The notes beneath the pieces were generated by a model. That model was not told the DNA's origin. It made no database searches and saw only the letters and a program-made list of their open reading frames with translations. A program made the translations under genes and the position numbers. Source: Marthasterias glacialis (taxonomy: Eukaryota; Echinodermata; Asteroidea; Forcipulatida; Asteriidae). From it: 64,000 bases of DNA. The DNA lies in assembly GCA_911728455.2 (NCBI GenBank), contig OU452225.1:21548495-21612494 (forward strand), given 5' to 3'. Within the stretch, counting starts at the first letter, position 1; each line of letters begins with the position of its first letter. Of the stretch, positions 1 to 11,800 are shown piece by piece.

Positions 1-296
1 CATTATTTTCCGTCAACTTTGGTCAGTTTATTGTCAATTTTGTAAAGGATTAGCATTTTTTATTCTGCAACAAAATACGAAGACTAAATAAGTGAATATT
101 TCAATCTTGAAAAAGGGAATCGTCTACGCAAACTTCACTATTTACAAATGGGTTTATTGAATTGTAATTCCCCCACTGATAAAAGTAATACATAAAATAG
201 TTCACTTCAAATCACCATAATATACGCAGACACACAATAATAATAAACGGTCCTGACCGGGATGTGTCGCTTCCCACAGGAAAATGGTTTCATAGG

Positions 297-500
297 CAGT
301 GGCACAGCCAGCATTTTTTTATGGGGCAGGGGAGGGCACAGATATTTGTAGAGGGTGCAATTTAAGTTAAATTTGACAGATTATAGCAAATTTCATGATG
401 TCCAGAGGCTGATGGCGGGGGGGGGGGGCAAGCAGGGGCAAGATGTTCCACAGGGGGGAGCTCCCCCCACCCACCCTGCCACACCCTGACTACGCCACTG
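297..500. mobile_element. GCGTAGCC-family MITE, copy 1
   Basis: GCAGTGGCACAGCCAG at the left and CTGACTACGCCACTG at the right are inverted repeats. The interior is rich in G and C runs (GGGGGGGGGGCAAGCAGGGG). Related copies are at 2263, 43543 and 47612. Confidence 0.78.
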
Positions 501-1313
501 TTTATACTTACAGGTCTTCGCAATCCTGCAAACCTTTGGAAAATGTAATGATATTGTTTTATTGTTCAAGTTTTCTATACTGGTACAGCAGATTCCAGGG
601 TGATTTTTGTACATTAGCCTATATGTTTATTTCAATTTTAGCTCAAATGAAGTAAGAAAACACTTTTGGCAGATATTTTTGTTTGCACCATGTCAGTAAT
701 GCGGACAGCAATATTTCTGTGGACAATAATTGTCCACAGAAATATTGCTGTTGGCAACATGACAAATTTTATGACAAAGTAAGCTTTAGAATATGTTCTC
801 TCTACCATTACCAAAGCTGTACTTTGAGTTTAATATCTTACAAAAATCATAAACATAAATGCGCTCCGTCTCTGACAAAATGAAGCACTATAAGGCTAGG
901 ATACCGATGGTTGCTTTTAACTAAATTGATGCACACACAAACCTTACAATCAAATCTATAATTTACAGTTAATTTTGACTGAAGCAACTCCTTGCAAAAT
1001 GATGGCCCTTTATCCCTCAGACAAAGGCCTTCTCAATGTAAATTACTAGTTTAACACGGTAAAAAAACTTTCGTGATAAATTAGGGATTAGGGTGGGACC
1101 TCCAAGTACAATTTGAATGACATCTGCGTTCAGAAAGCACTCACTGATTCCTTGAAATGAGAACAGAAACTTCATAGAATTTCTCACAGACAAATATCCA
1201 TGGGGTTCTCATCATTACCGTTGATTAACAAAACATGATTGTGAAATTTCACAGCAGACCGTACAGTCACACCGTACAGAAAATCACCAGTGTTTCTCTG
1301 AAATGTAAGATTG
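501..1313. other. Intergenic region with no gene seen
   Basis: AT-rich, short frames only. A 22-bp inverted pair, CAGCAATATTTCTGTGGACA / TGTCCACAGAAATATTGCTG, lies at about 706-752 around TAATTA. Confidence 0.6.
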
Positions 1314-1760
1314 TTATTCTTGATATATTCCGTACACTATTCCCAGAGCATAAAGTGAGCCATTCTTGAAAGTGAACTCCGTATAAGTGTCGAACTTCTC
1401 ATTCCAGACACATTGGCTGGCACATGAAGACGCATTGTTCTGGAGTGATCCAATAGTAACCACGGCAACGATTTTGTATCTGCTGAACTGCAGCTCCTTG
1501 ACTCTATTTTTAATAGTGTCTGCAAGATGACGACAAAGATGCTGACTTCTCTCTGGGTCATATTTAGTATCACAAAGCTGGCTTTCCAGAACATCTTCAA
1601 TAATACCACCAGCTTGGTGTGACATGAACTGCAGATCTGGTTCCATTTTATAGGTGCATTCGTAGCGAGTTTGAGGCCGTGTTCCTCCCAATGGACCTCC
1701 TCCTCGAGCGTCGCTGCGCTGGGTAGAAGCTGACAACTTGCTGACGGATATCTGTGCCAT
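1314..1760 (-). CDS. Tctex1-domain dynein light chain (DYNLT family), last coding exon
   Basis: The reading frame encodes 148 residues from ATG at 1760 to TAA at 1314. The C-terminal ~110 residues match the Tctex1/DYNLT fold: a helix region (IIEDVLESQL, then KNRVKELQFSRYK), the beta motif IVAVVTIGS, an aromatic strand around CVWNEKFDTYTEF, and the ending YGIYQE. Family members are dimeric light chains of cytoplasmic or axonemal dynein that bind the intermediate chain. The first ~35 residues are low-complexity S/T/G/R. The frame continues upstream to an ATG at 1796, but a 3' splice-like site (TTTCTTAG/GAG) lies between the two ATGs, so I prefer 1760, with a 5' UTR exon further upstream. It resembles the DYNLT5 (TCTEX1D1) type more than classical DYNLT1; subfamily is uncertain. 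It sits downstream of NUP155 on the same strand. Confidence 0.82.
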   Translation of the reverse strand: MAQISVSKLSASTQRSDARGGGPLGGTRPQTRYECTYKMEPDLQFMSHQAGGIIEDVLESQLCDTKYDPERSQHLCRHLADTIKNRVKELQFSRYKIVAVVTIGSLQNNASSCASQCVWNEKFDTYTEFTFKNGSLYALGIVYGIYQE

Positions 1761-1796
1761 GATGCTTGCTCCTAAGAAACGAATACTATCGAACAA

Positions 1797-2262
1797 TTAT
1801 CCGTAGATGTAAAGTAGTTGTGTTCTCGCAAGTCTATTTTATTTGACAGAGAACTTATTGGAAATTGAAGTTCACAGGTTCATCGATGGTTGAACACAAC
1901 ATAACTTTTTGTAACATCCGTCCGAAAGATACAACATCAGCAATGTATCTGGTAAGTTGATTGTCAAATCTGTTGATACGGACGCGGTAGGCCTAATACG
2001 TGCACAATACAACTCAAAATTGAACGAGAACACGAAACAATGTATTTATGTGCTGAAGGATTGTTGCATGGTTTGAAGTGACTGGAGGCGAGCCATCAAG
2101 TCAACTGTGTCTACCGGCCGGCGTTTGGCAACTACGAGCAACCAATTGATCTGCATTGATGGTCTGCTACATATGAAAGCCATTCAGTTTTATTCATCGA
2201 CTTCCTACACAAAGGAGGGTTGCGATCTACAAGAAGCTTGTTGGTATCGATTAAGTACCTTC
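1797..2262. other. Upstream region of the DYNLT-like gene
   Basis: No coding content is recognised. It may include a 5' UTR exon of the DYNLT-like gene, since a 3' splice-like site lies at about 1774-1775. Confidence 0.45.
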
Positions 2263-2447
2263 AGAGGCGTAGCCATGGGGGAGGCGGGGGAACGTGCTCC
2301 CTCTCAATTTTCAAGTCCCCTTCCCAGGTGCCCCCATGAAGAAAAAAAATCAAGATACATGTAACTGATTATTATAACCATGCCCCCGCCCATCGAAAAG
2401 CAATTCCCTCCTGTGTCCCAGTGAATAAATACTGGCTTATACGCCAC
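2263..2447. mobile_element. GCGTAGCC-family MITE, copy 2
   Basis: AGAGGCGTAGCCATGGGGGA and TACTGGCTTATACGCCA are inverted ends; CCCAGGTGCCCCCATGAA inside is shared with the copy at 43543. Confidence 0.75.
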
Positions 2448-5400
2448 CGAGTACGTTAATGATTGGATAGTGACATTTTCATCATTAGTTCATCTTAGTT
2501 TAACTCCGTAAGACTCTTTAAACGAATGACTTTTATTGTTGCACATTTAATTGATAATTATCAAAGGCCAGACAGCTTGGCTGGCTGTAATGTGTTTATT
2601 AAAACGATGATTGAATGTACACTACTACCAAAGATCTTTACCTGAGTTAAGAGTAGCCCTATCTTGTTGAGTTTTCTTTTATGAAAGTGCTTTATTTTGG
2701 TTTGGTGGAATATTGATCGAGTCTTCCGTTGTACAGTGGCTAGTCATGTTTAGCTTTCCATTCAGTATCTTTATAGACACAGTACGCACTCGTTAATTAT
2801 AGATAAATAAGAATCACGTCTTTAAAATAAAACTAGTTTTATTGTGAAAGCTTACTGGTTATCAAGCTCGTATCAGTTCCAATCATGCACATATTATTCT
2901 AAAAAAAAATATGTCAAAGTCGACGAAAGAAAATTTGAACAACCCACATATGATTGTAGCTCATTTTGATCGCTGAAATCAACATAAGCTCAATACGAAC
3001 ATGCATAAAATCCCTGTCAAAACATAATCGTTTTTTCCCAATGTTTTGCTCTAAAGCTTGACCACCTAATTCGATGAGATTTTCACAGGATGTTTGTGTG
3101 GTGTGTTTATGGAAAATTAGTAGATGTGAATTAAGTTACTTTTTCAGAAACCATTGATGTACTTTATTTACACCGGTATAGGGTCAACAAATGAGGTCAC
3201 ATAGTCTCTCTCTTTATCTGTTACGGTAGAAGAGGTTGAATTTATTCAATTCATGTATCGTTGCAAGGTACTATTATATTGTTTAATTACAAAATGACAT
3301 TAGTTGTATAAAGTCTACAAAATATCAAAGTTGATAGTTTGCACAGGAAGCCTAAAACCTGCTTGGAACATGGTCAAGCACCCAGTCTGTATCCCTTTAT
3401 CCCTGATTTAGAAGTAAAAGTGGTATCTGACTATTAAGTGAACATTATTGTTCTGGCAAACGCAGTTACAAGAATACAGTTTTCAAACCAGTTTCATGTT
3501 AGCAAATTAACCTGTACAAATTTCATGACAGTTTGTGTTCTTTTGTAACAAAAAATACTTCAGTCATGAGTTTCATATCAAAACCAGCTAATGAAAAATC
3601 CTTTTCTACAAAATCTAAAATCACTTTATATACTAGTATTGGGTGGATTGATATTTGCACAAATATGACATTAATGATATAACCCTTTGTGCTGGACTCG
3701 TTTCAGCTCATTTAAAACCAATACTGAGAAAATGAAGACAACATTTGTATTTTACTTTTCATTTCTTGTTTTGCTCAAAATAGGAGTAAATAAACAGTAA
3801 TTTTGCAACTAATATATGTAACTGTTATTTCAATAAAGCTGTACATAAATGTAAATGTAACATACAATGCATAACTGACTGATCAAGTTGAAAGTACAAG
3901 CTAATTTAGATACCGTGATAAGCTATTTCTTCACTCTTGGCCAAAATAGAAAAGTGAAATTATACCAGAACAAAAGTAACAATTACTCAATATTACTGAC
4001 AAGAAACATACCATTTATCACATTCAGATGCAAGTTACTCTGAAATAAGCACATGTATTTTTAGAAGCAATGTTCTTCAATCAAAGTTGTGTCATCAAAT
4101 GACAAATATATTTATATATTGTCCCAAAAATCTGTCAAATTAAATATATTTCAGAACAAGCAACAGCGTTATCAGATTGAGAGAGGGAGGGGGGAGAGTG
4201 TAGCTACAGAACACAAACCTCCCTCATGGATTGAATAGTCTGATAACATCTGATGTCGTTCATTAGTTACTTGGTAAGGACAAGGTAAAATTATTTTTCT
4301 TATTGAAAAACACACACACTCACCAACATTTAACTTTTAAGTTTCTTTGGCCATTAAAGAGAACCAAACTAACCCATGACAATTGAGACAGTGTATACAC
4401 CATGTACATGAACTGACTACCTAGGTACATGTATATCAAGTCATTCCAATCTGCGTTATGTACCCTCTTGGGTAATAATGTGACTTCATGCTACTCCACA
4501 AGTTTGAACGAATGTGAAGAACACATTTGTACAACACATAAATAATGCAACAAAAATTAACCTCTCCCTTTTGAATCATTGTCTTTATTTGTGCTGTTGT
4601 TAAATGTTCCCTTTAGACAAATCATCTCCCTATTCTAATCAGAGTGAAGCCCCCCCCCCCCCCCAGCCAATTGAGCTGGATTCTTAGCTTGGTAAGGTCA
4701 CATCTCACATGAACCCAGTAATTTCATCTCAAACTACTAATCGGAATCCAACTTCAACAGTATTTCCTGGTAGACAGCAGACCGACTTGAGTTTCTGTTT
4801 TGAACTTCATACAAAATTCCACTTTTAGAACATTAGAACAAACAAGAAAATTTCAAAGATTATTTTTACTTCTCAATTACAAAACTAAACAGCTTAGTTT
4901 CTAACATATCCCCCTAATTTAGTCATGCAATTTGCCATAAATCAGCAACTTGACAACTTTGAGGTTTGCATGGTAGATTGATATGGGTTTTAACTTGCAG
5001 TAAATTAACTGACTTCATTCATTGATGTATCACAAGAGAAGGATTTAACAATTGCCAATTATATGAGCCATTACCAGTAGTCTGTACTGTTCCATTCCAA
5101 CGCCTCCCCCCCCCCCCCCCAAATGTGCTGTATACTTTGTTCCCAAATAAATTCATACATCAATGTTTTTGCCCAGAATTAAAACAGAATATACTTAGGG
5201 TAACAAATATGAAATACTTCATGGTGTTTTTAACAAACACATGAATATATTTGTTGCAAATATTGTCAAGTGTACATGTTCTGTAGGATTCTATGTAAAT
5301 GCAACAATGTAGTGAACACTATTAACCAGTTTGCTTTGGAGGACACAAAAACACGCACAATTCTTATGCAACAGGCCACATGTGGTAAGACACTGTAGTG

Positions 5401-5841
5401 GATTACATGTACACAGGCAACTGTTTTACTGAGTCAGGGTTCCATGGCACCAGGCAAAAGGAACTGCTAACAATAAACAGATTAACTGTATGGAAGACCT
5501 GTTCATTTCACAAACCAGACAAGATTTTGTACAGACAGATTATACAGCATTTTCAGGAGGCCTTCCATCTCTCTCTAGGATGCCATCTGTTGGACCTGGC
5601 ATGAGACAGTGATCGGCCATTACATAACGGCTTTCTAATGGTCTGATTGTGCTTCAGAAATAACAGCCATTCAAATCTGTAAATGTCTAGGAAAAACATC
5701 TGTATGCGGGTGTCATTGACAACTGAGTTTCATTGACGAAACAAATTATTAATGGCTAGGAAAAAAGGTGCTTTTTGACTGAAAATAATCCCTCAACAGG
5801 AAAAGACTTTTTAACGCCAAAGCGAACTGGTTAACAACCTG
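2448..5841. other. Intergenic/3' UTR stretch between the DYNLT-like gene and NUP155
   Basis: No gene is visible. It is AT-rich with two C-runs (near 4649 and 5106). Minus-strand AATAAA hexamers near 4584, 3164 and 2837 are candidate NUP155 poly(A) signals; I cannot choose between them. Confidence 0.6.
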
Positions 5842-8800
5842 TTAGGATTTGGCAATCTGTAAGCGATCCAGCTTAGCTTGTAACTGCTTGAAGTTATTCA
5901 AGATAGATTGGACAGTCTGTGGTCTGCCTGTTGTAGCTTCTAACTCCACCTTGTAGTTTGCAATAGCATCAAGGGACACATTAATAAACTGTCGGCTGAA
6001 AATCATACAAGGACAACCAACAAGTTAATAACATTGAAGGAATAATGGAGCACTCTCAACATGATCACACTGCAATGACTACCATCACACTTATAGGTTT
6101 GCACATTGCATTAAAATACATCTCTTCGATAACTCAGCAAATTTGATTCAGATGTATGTATTACGCTTTTCAAAATTCTGATATGTCATTGTTCATTAAT
6201 AAATACCTAGGACAGTTTATGGATTCTGATTGGTCAAAACGTGATCACGTGGGGGTGTATTAACGGCGATATAAAGACCGGCTAACAAAACAAGAAAGTA
6301 TCGCCGAGAAAGAAAAGTTACAAAATGGACGATTTTAGCCGTTTATTTCGTTAAAAAGGTATTTATTAATGGGAATAACAGTGCGAGGACCCGGTCTTCA
6401 CTGCTTGGTAATGACCTTGGGTGGTGGCTGGCCGCTGTTAACGACCGCGCCTCCGGCTTGGTCGTTAACAGCGGCCAGCCACCACCCCGGTCATTACCAA
6501 GCAGTGAAGACCGGGTCCTCGCACTGTTATTCCCTAATTACAGTGCATGTTTCTTGAATTCTCTGAGCACCCTAAACCCCCTATGACATCATGCACTATA
6601 ATAACATTCATTCAAAACATGACAAAACACTTCAATATATCTCTTGTGCAGATTGAGATGTTGACCTGTTGATTGTACCTTCTCTACTTTTTACATTTAT
6701 TTGAATTGTATATAATATTCATGTAAAGTTTGATTTGTTTATTGTTACTTGCATAGGGCTGTTGAAACTGTGGTTTCTGATAAATAAAACTAAAACCTAA
6801 ATAATACAAACTTTACATGTTGGAAATATAATCTAGAAGTTTGTGACAAAACATGTCAACATCTCAGAAGAGTTACATCTTTAATTTATTGAAAACCTCA
6901 AACTTTCCATAATATTTGTCAATGCCAAATGGAATGAACATTTCAAAACCATTCAATAACAAGGGTTGCGTATGGTGACATAACTGTGCACTGTGTATTG
7001 TGTAGATGTATTCATCACATATTATAATATTGCAGGCTGCCATAGTTTGTCTATCATTCAAAACCATGTGGATTATATTGAATGGTCAGGCAGTAGGAAG
7101 GTTGGCTGTGTGTTGTGTAGATGCATTCACCACATCATACCATATTGCAGGCTGGCACAGTGCATTTGTCATTCAAAACCATAGGATTATATGAAATGGT
7201 CAGACAGTAGGAGGGTTAATATCCAAATTAACCTGTCCATAGATTAGGAAGAATGCTATGTGACTGGCTAAAGTCCCTACATACTAAGTGAGAGTACCTC
7301 AGTGAGATGTATCTTAATAGATTGTGTATAAGCTGATGAGAGTTTCTTACCGTTCATAAATAGGTACAACATTAGGAGAATCAGCAAATGTATTGAGTAA
7401 TGCACATATTACATTGAGTAGATGCAATGGCTGTCTACATGTCTGCCAGAAAGGATCCTACAAATAAGAGAAACAAGCAAACATTTTAACTGATCATCAT
7501 AGACTGTATTCATACAATATTAATAACAGGTAAGCTGAGACTACAAAGCACACTATACTATGCAGAGAGATAAAACCTTGAGTAGTATCTACTCTTTTGT
7601 ATTTACTGAGAACATACTTCAATTTGTGGCGTGTCATGGCCGAGCGGTTTAGCGCACTGGACTCAAGTTCTGGTGGCCAAGTCATTAGGATATGGGTTTG
7701 AATCCCGGTCATGACACTTGTGTCCTTGAGCAAGACACTCAACTATAATTGCTTCAAATAGAGGAAGAGGAAAATATGTTTGTCTCCCAACGGATTAATT
7801 AACCCCTCTCTGTTCTTAGCTGTGCTGTGAAGAGACTTGTATTTATATCTCGCCATGTCTTGTGTTTGTGCATTGGAGCAGGTTTCTATCCCTTTAAAAA
7901 GTAGCCCACACCTCGAGTGTCCTTTGGGCCTTGTGATGGGTGAATTGCATAAAAATATATACATATAAAAAGTTCAGTAAAGCAATTTACAACAAATAAA
8001 TTTCCTCTTGTTAGTTAACAGTGATTTGAACATTAACATTAGTTTTCCTCACTATCGACTGCTGAATATCCCAATGAAAATACATTTTTACATGGTAGAG
8101 TTTCATACATCTGACATTGTTGATGTAGTGCACAATTTGTAGAAACCATATAAGCTTATAACCCTTGGAGAATAAGGACCTATATCAAACTAATGCACCA
8201 TTCAAAAAACACTAGCTTACTACTTATCGTTATGTACCACACACACAGATCCTTGTCATATGATTGGTGGAACATGCGTTAAGTGTCATACATAATTTTG
8301 CCATGTATTTACTGCTGCGGTGCTCCAAAATTAAATATTGGATAGGCCTGTGTAATAAGGAAAATTTTTGGATGCTTCGCAGCATCATTTCCAAACTTAT
8401 CGTTCCTCACTCGTTTGTCCAAACGAGGCAAGGTCGTGTCACGGCAGACAAGGTTGGTGTCTCAATGGAGTCAACCACGTTCTTTAGGTTTTTTTAAAAG
8501 AATTTTCAGAGTTCATGGTGGATGAGTTTCCGTGTCTATTTTGTGTTTATTGTGAAAAAAATTCAAATGACAAGGATCTATGTGTAATATATAAAACATA
8601 TTAAATGCATTTCTTTCATGAAAGAACCAGTTACATTTATCGTTAAGAGAAGGGGTTTGCCCCGGTGTTTCTGGCAGTGGCTGCTGAATGCGCCGCAGCA
8701 CCTTGTAAACCCTTATAAGGCGCTACATAAATGGGTCTCATAATTAAAACACTTCAAAAACCTGTCTTAAAAATATGAATAAGTGCCTTGAGTACCTAAT

Positions 8801-11800
8801 TATTGGTAGATACATGCGGTATATAAGACTGGTATTATTATTACCGTGTACTATTGATAACACACTATAGTGGAAACCATTATATCTATGCATACAATGC
8901 TTACCTTAGCTTTGAAGTGGCCATCATATACAGTATGTAACTTAGAAAGTGGAGTACCAATAGTCAGAAAGCATCTAAACACCCACACTGTCCCCCAGTT
9001 TAATTCACAGCTCTTCTTTTCCAAATAGAGAACCAAAAATCCTGTAAAGTAAGCAAGTCTGATATAAGAATTGGAACTAACTGTCTGTAACATCTAACTG
9101 TGGTCTTCAAGTTCTATCTACATTCAGTCAAACAACACCCCCTCTTCTACCTTAATGCTTGATTTTCCTGATATCTAATGCAATATGTTGATATATCTTG
9201 AATGACTAACAATTATTAAGTGCATTTATAATGCTGGTGTTTCCCCTGCCAATATAAATGTGGATTTTTTTCACAAGACTCGGGAAAGTACTGAGTATAC
9301 AGTGCATAACACACATCGGTGTATGGGTAAAAAACAAATACTATTGTTTCCTCATGTTTCCAGACTAGGTAAGTTTATCTAATAGATGTAATTTTTTTAC
9401 TTCATTTCTATTTTTGATTTTTGCATCGGGAATAGAATATTATTTGTTTTTTTTTACCCATACACCGATGTGTGTTAAGCGCTGTATACTCAGTACTTTG
9501 CCGAGTCTTGTGAAAATAAATATTCACAGGCATATTCCTCAGTGGGATTCGAACCCACGCCCCCCGCCATTTTAGAGCAGATGTCTTACCAACTAGACCA
9601 CCGAGATTACCCGCCAGGTAGAGGCAGTTCAAATCCTATATTTTAGTAGTGGGTACCGCAACAATTCAGGCTATAATATAGGATTCGAACTGCCTCTAGC
9701 TGCCGGGCAGTCTCGGTAGTCTAGTTGATAAGAATGAATTCTGCTCTACAATGGCGGGGGTCATGGGTTCGAATCCCATACCTATGGATTTTTTCACAGG
9801 ACTCAGGAAAATACTGAGTATACAGTGCTTAACACACAGTTTATCTACTACAAATGACTAGTCTGAACACATCACAGGCCATTTATTTTGATTTGTTCTC
9901 AAACTACACAAAATTGATCTAACCTGCTGGGAAGTATCGTTCTGATGTGAAGTATTTGCGTCCCAATGATTGCAGTTTATTGGTTAGGATACCAATCCTG
10001 CTGTCATGTGGTTTACCAATACTATCATCAAGATCTGCAATAATAACAAATAAACAAATGTACACATACCTATTAAGCACTGTTCATACTACACGCAAAA
10101 ACCATGGTAACTAAAAATTATACCGCCGTGTAAACCATCAAAATAATGAATCTATCTTCAGAACGTTGATGTGCTCTTTTATCACTCACAAAGTAACATA
10201 TTTCCAGCTGTAATTCAAGATACAAAGTATAGACCTTATGCATATGACGTCAGTATGAGCATTTAGTACAAAACAGGACACTCTCACGCTGAGGTCAAAA
10301 CAGCTACAACACATGTTCAATGCTACGTTTGACCTCAAAAATGGCGTGAATGCATAAGGTCTGTTGGTAAATACCCAATAATTGTTTGATCAAGATTAAG
10401 TCAGATTAAGATGGAGTACAATCACTAACACAAAAGATACCTTTTATGTTTATGGTTTAATTCTTAATTAATACAATTAATAAAACAATCTTTACATAAC
10501 TTACCTTTGTCAATGATTTGTTGCCATAGAGACTGAACCAGTTGTTGATCATAATGTCCAGCACAATGCACAATAGCAAGTTGGCATTCATAAAGATGAA
10601 ACATATCAGCAAAGTCTCCATACAACTATAAAGAATACACAGACAAACCCTGTCATCAATCTTGAACTCAATCAAACATGTATGCAGTATAAAGGATGGT
10701 AAATACTTATTGACTATTCAGTGTGCATACAGTACAGTTTAGCCAATGATTCCTACCTTAGTGACATCTTGTAATTCAGCATTGAGTTTAGACAATGCTT
10801 CTTGATATCTAGGATCAGCTGTAGCGAACCTTGCAATAGACTCATAAACCTGTAGCTGAAGATTAGCCACCTATAGGAGATCAATAACATCACATCAAAA
10901 CATCTATGTCAGTGTATATTAGGCCTACTTACCAATGATAAACCAAGTGTGCACAAAATTACAAATATACTTCACAGTCGGTTTTTCAAAATACAGTTTG
11001 CTCCAAAAATACACATTTCCATCTTGAAAGTGTTTTTAAGATTCAGAGATAGGAGGGAACAATCGTCCAATGGCTCAGCAAGTGGTATGATAATGAACAT
11101 TAAACGCATTGCAGGGATATTGGATGGCTAATGGATAACCAATAATGGCTGATACACATCTTAAGATCGATAATGAACATTAAATGCATTGCAGGGATAT
11201 TGGATGGCTAATGGATAACCAATAATGGCTGATACACATCTTAAGATCGATAATGAACATTAAATGCATTGCAGGGATATTGGATGGCTAATGGATAACC
11301 AATAATGGCTGATACACATCTTAAGATCGATAATGAACATTAAACGCATTGCAGGGATATTGGATGGCTAATGGATAACCAATAATGGCTGATACACATC
11401 TTAAGATCGATAATGAACATTAAACGCATTGCAGGGATATTGGATGGCTAATGGATAACCAATAATGGCTGATACACATCTTAAGATCGATAATGAACAT
11501 TAAATGCATTGCAGGGATATTGGATGGCTAATGGATAACCAATAATGGCTGATACACATCTTAAGATCGATAATGAACATTAAACGCATTGCAGGGATAT
11601 TGGATGGCTAATGGATAACCAATAATGGCTGATACACATCTTAAGATCGATAATGAACATTAAACGCATTGCAGGGATATTGGATGGCTAATGGATAACC
11701 AATAATGGCTGATACACATCTTAAGATCGATAATGAACATTAAACGCATTGCAGGGATATTGGATGGCTAATGGATAACCAATAATGGCTGATACACATC

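Noticed and set aside
9530..9615. Possible tRNA gene (A-box and B-box present)
   Set aside because: The same tRNA-like head is attached to a shared non-tRNA body in six places, and the anticodon arm does not fold well; it is a SINE.
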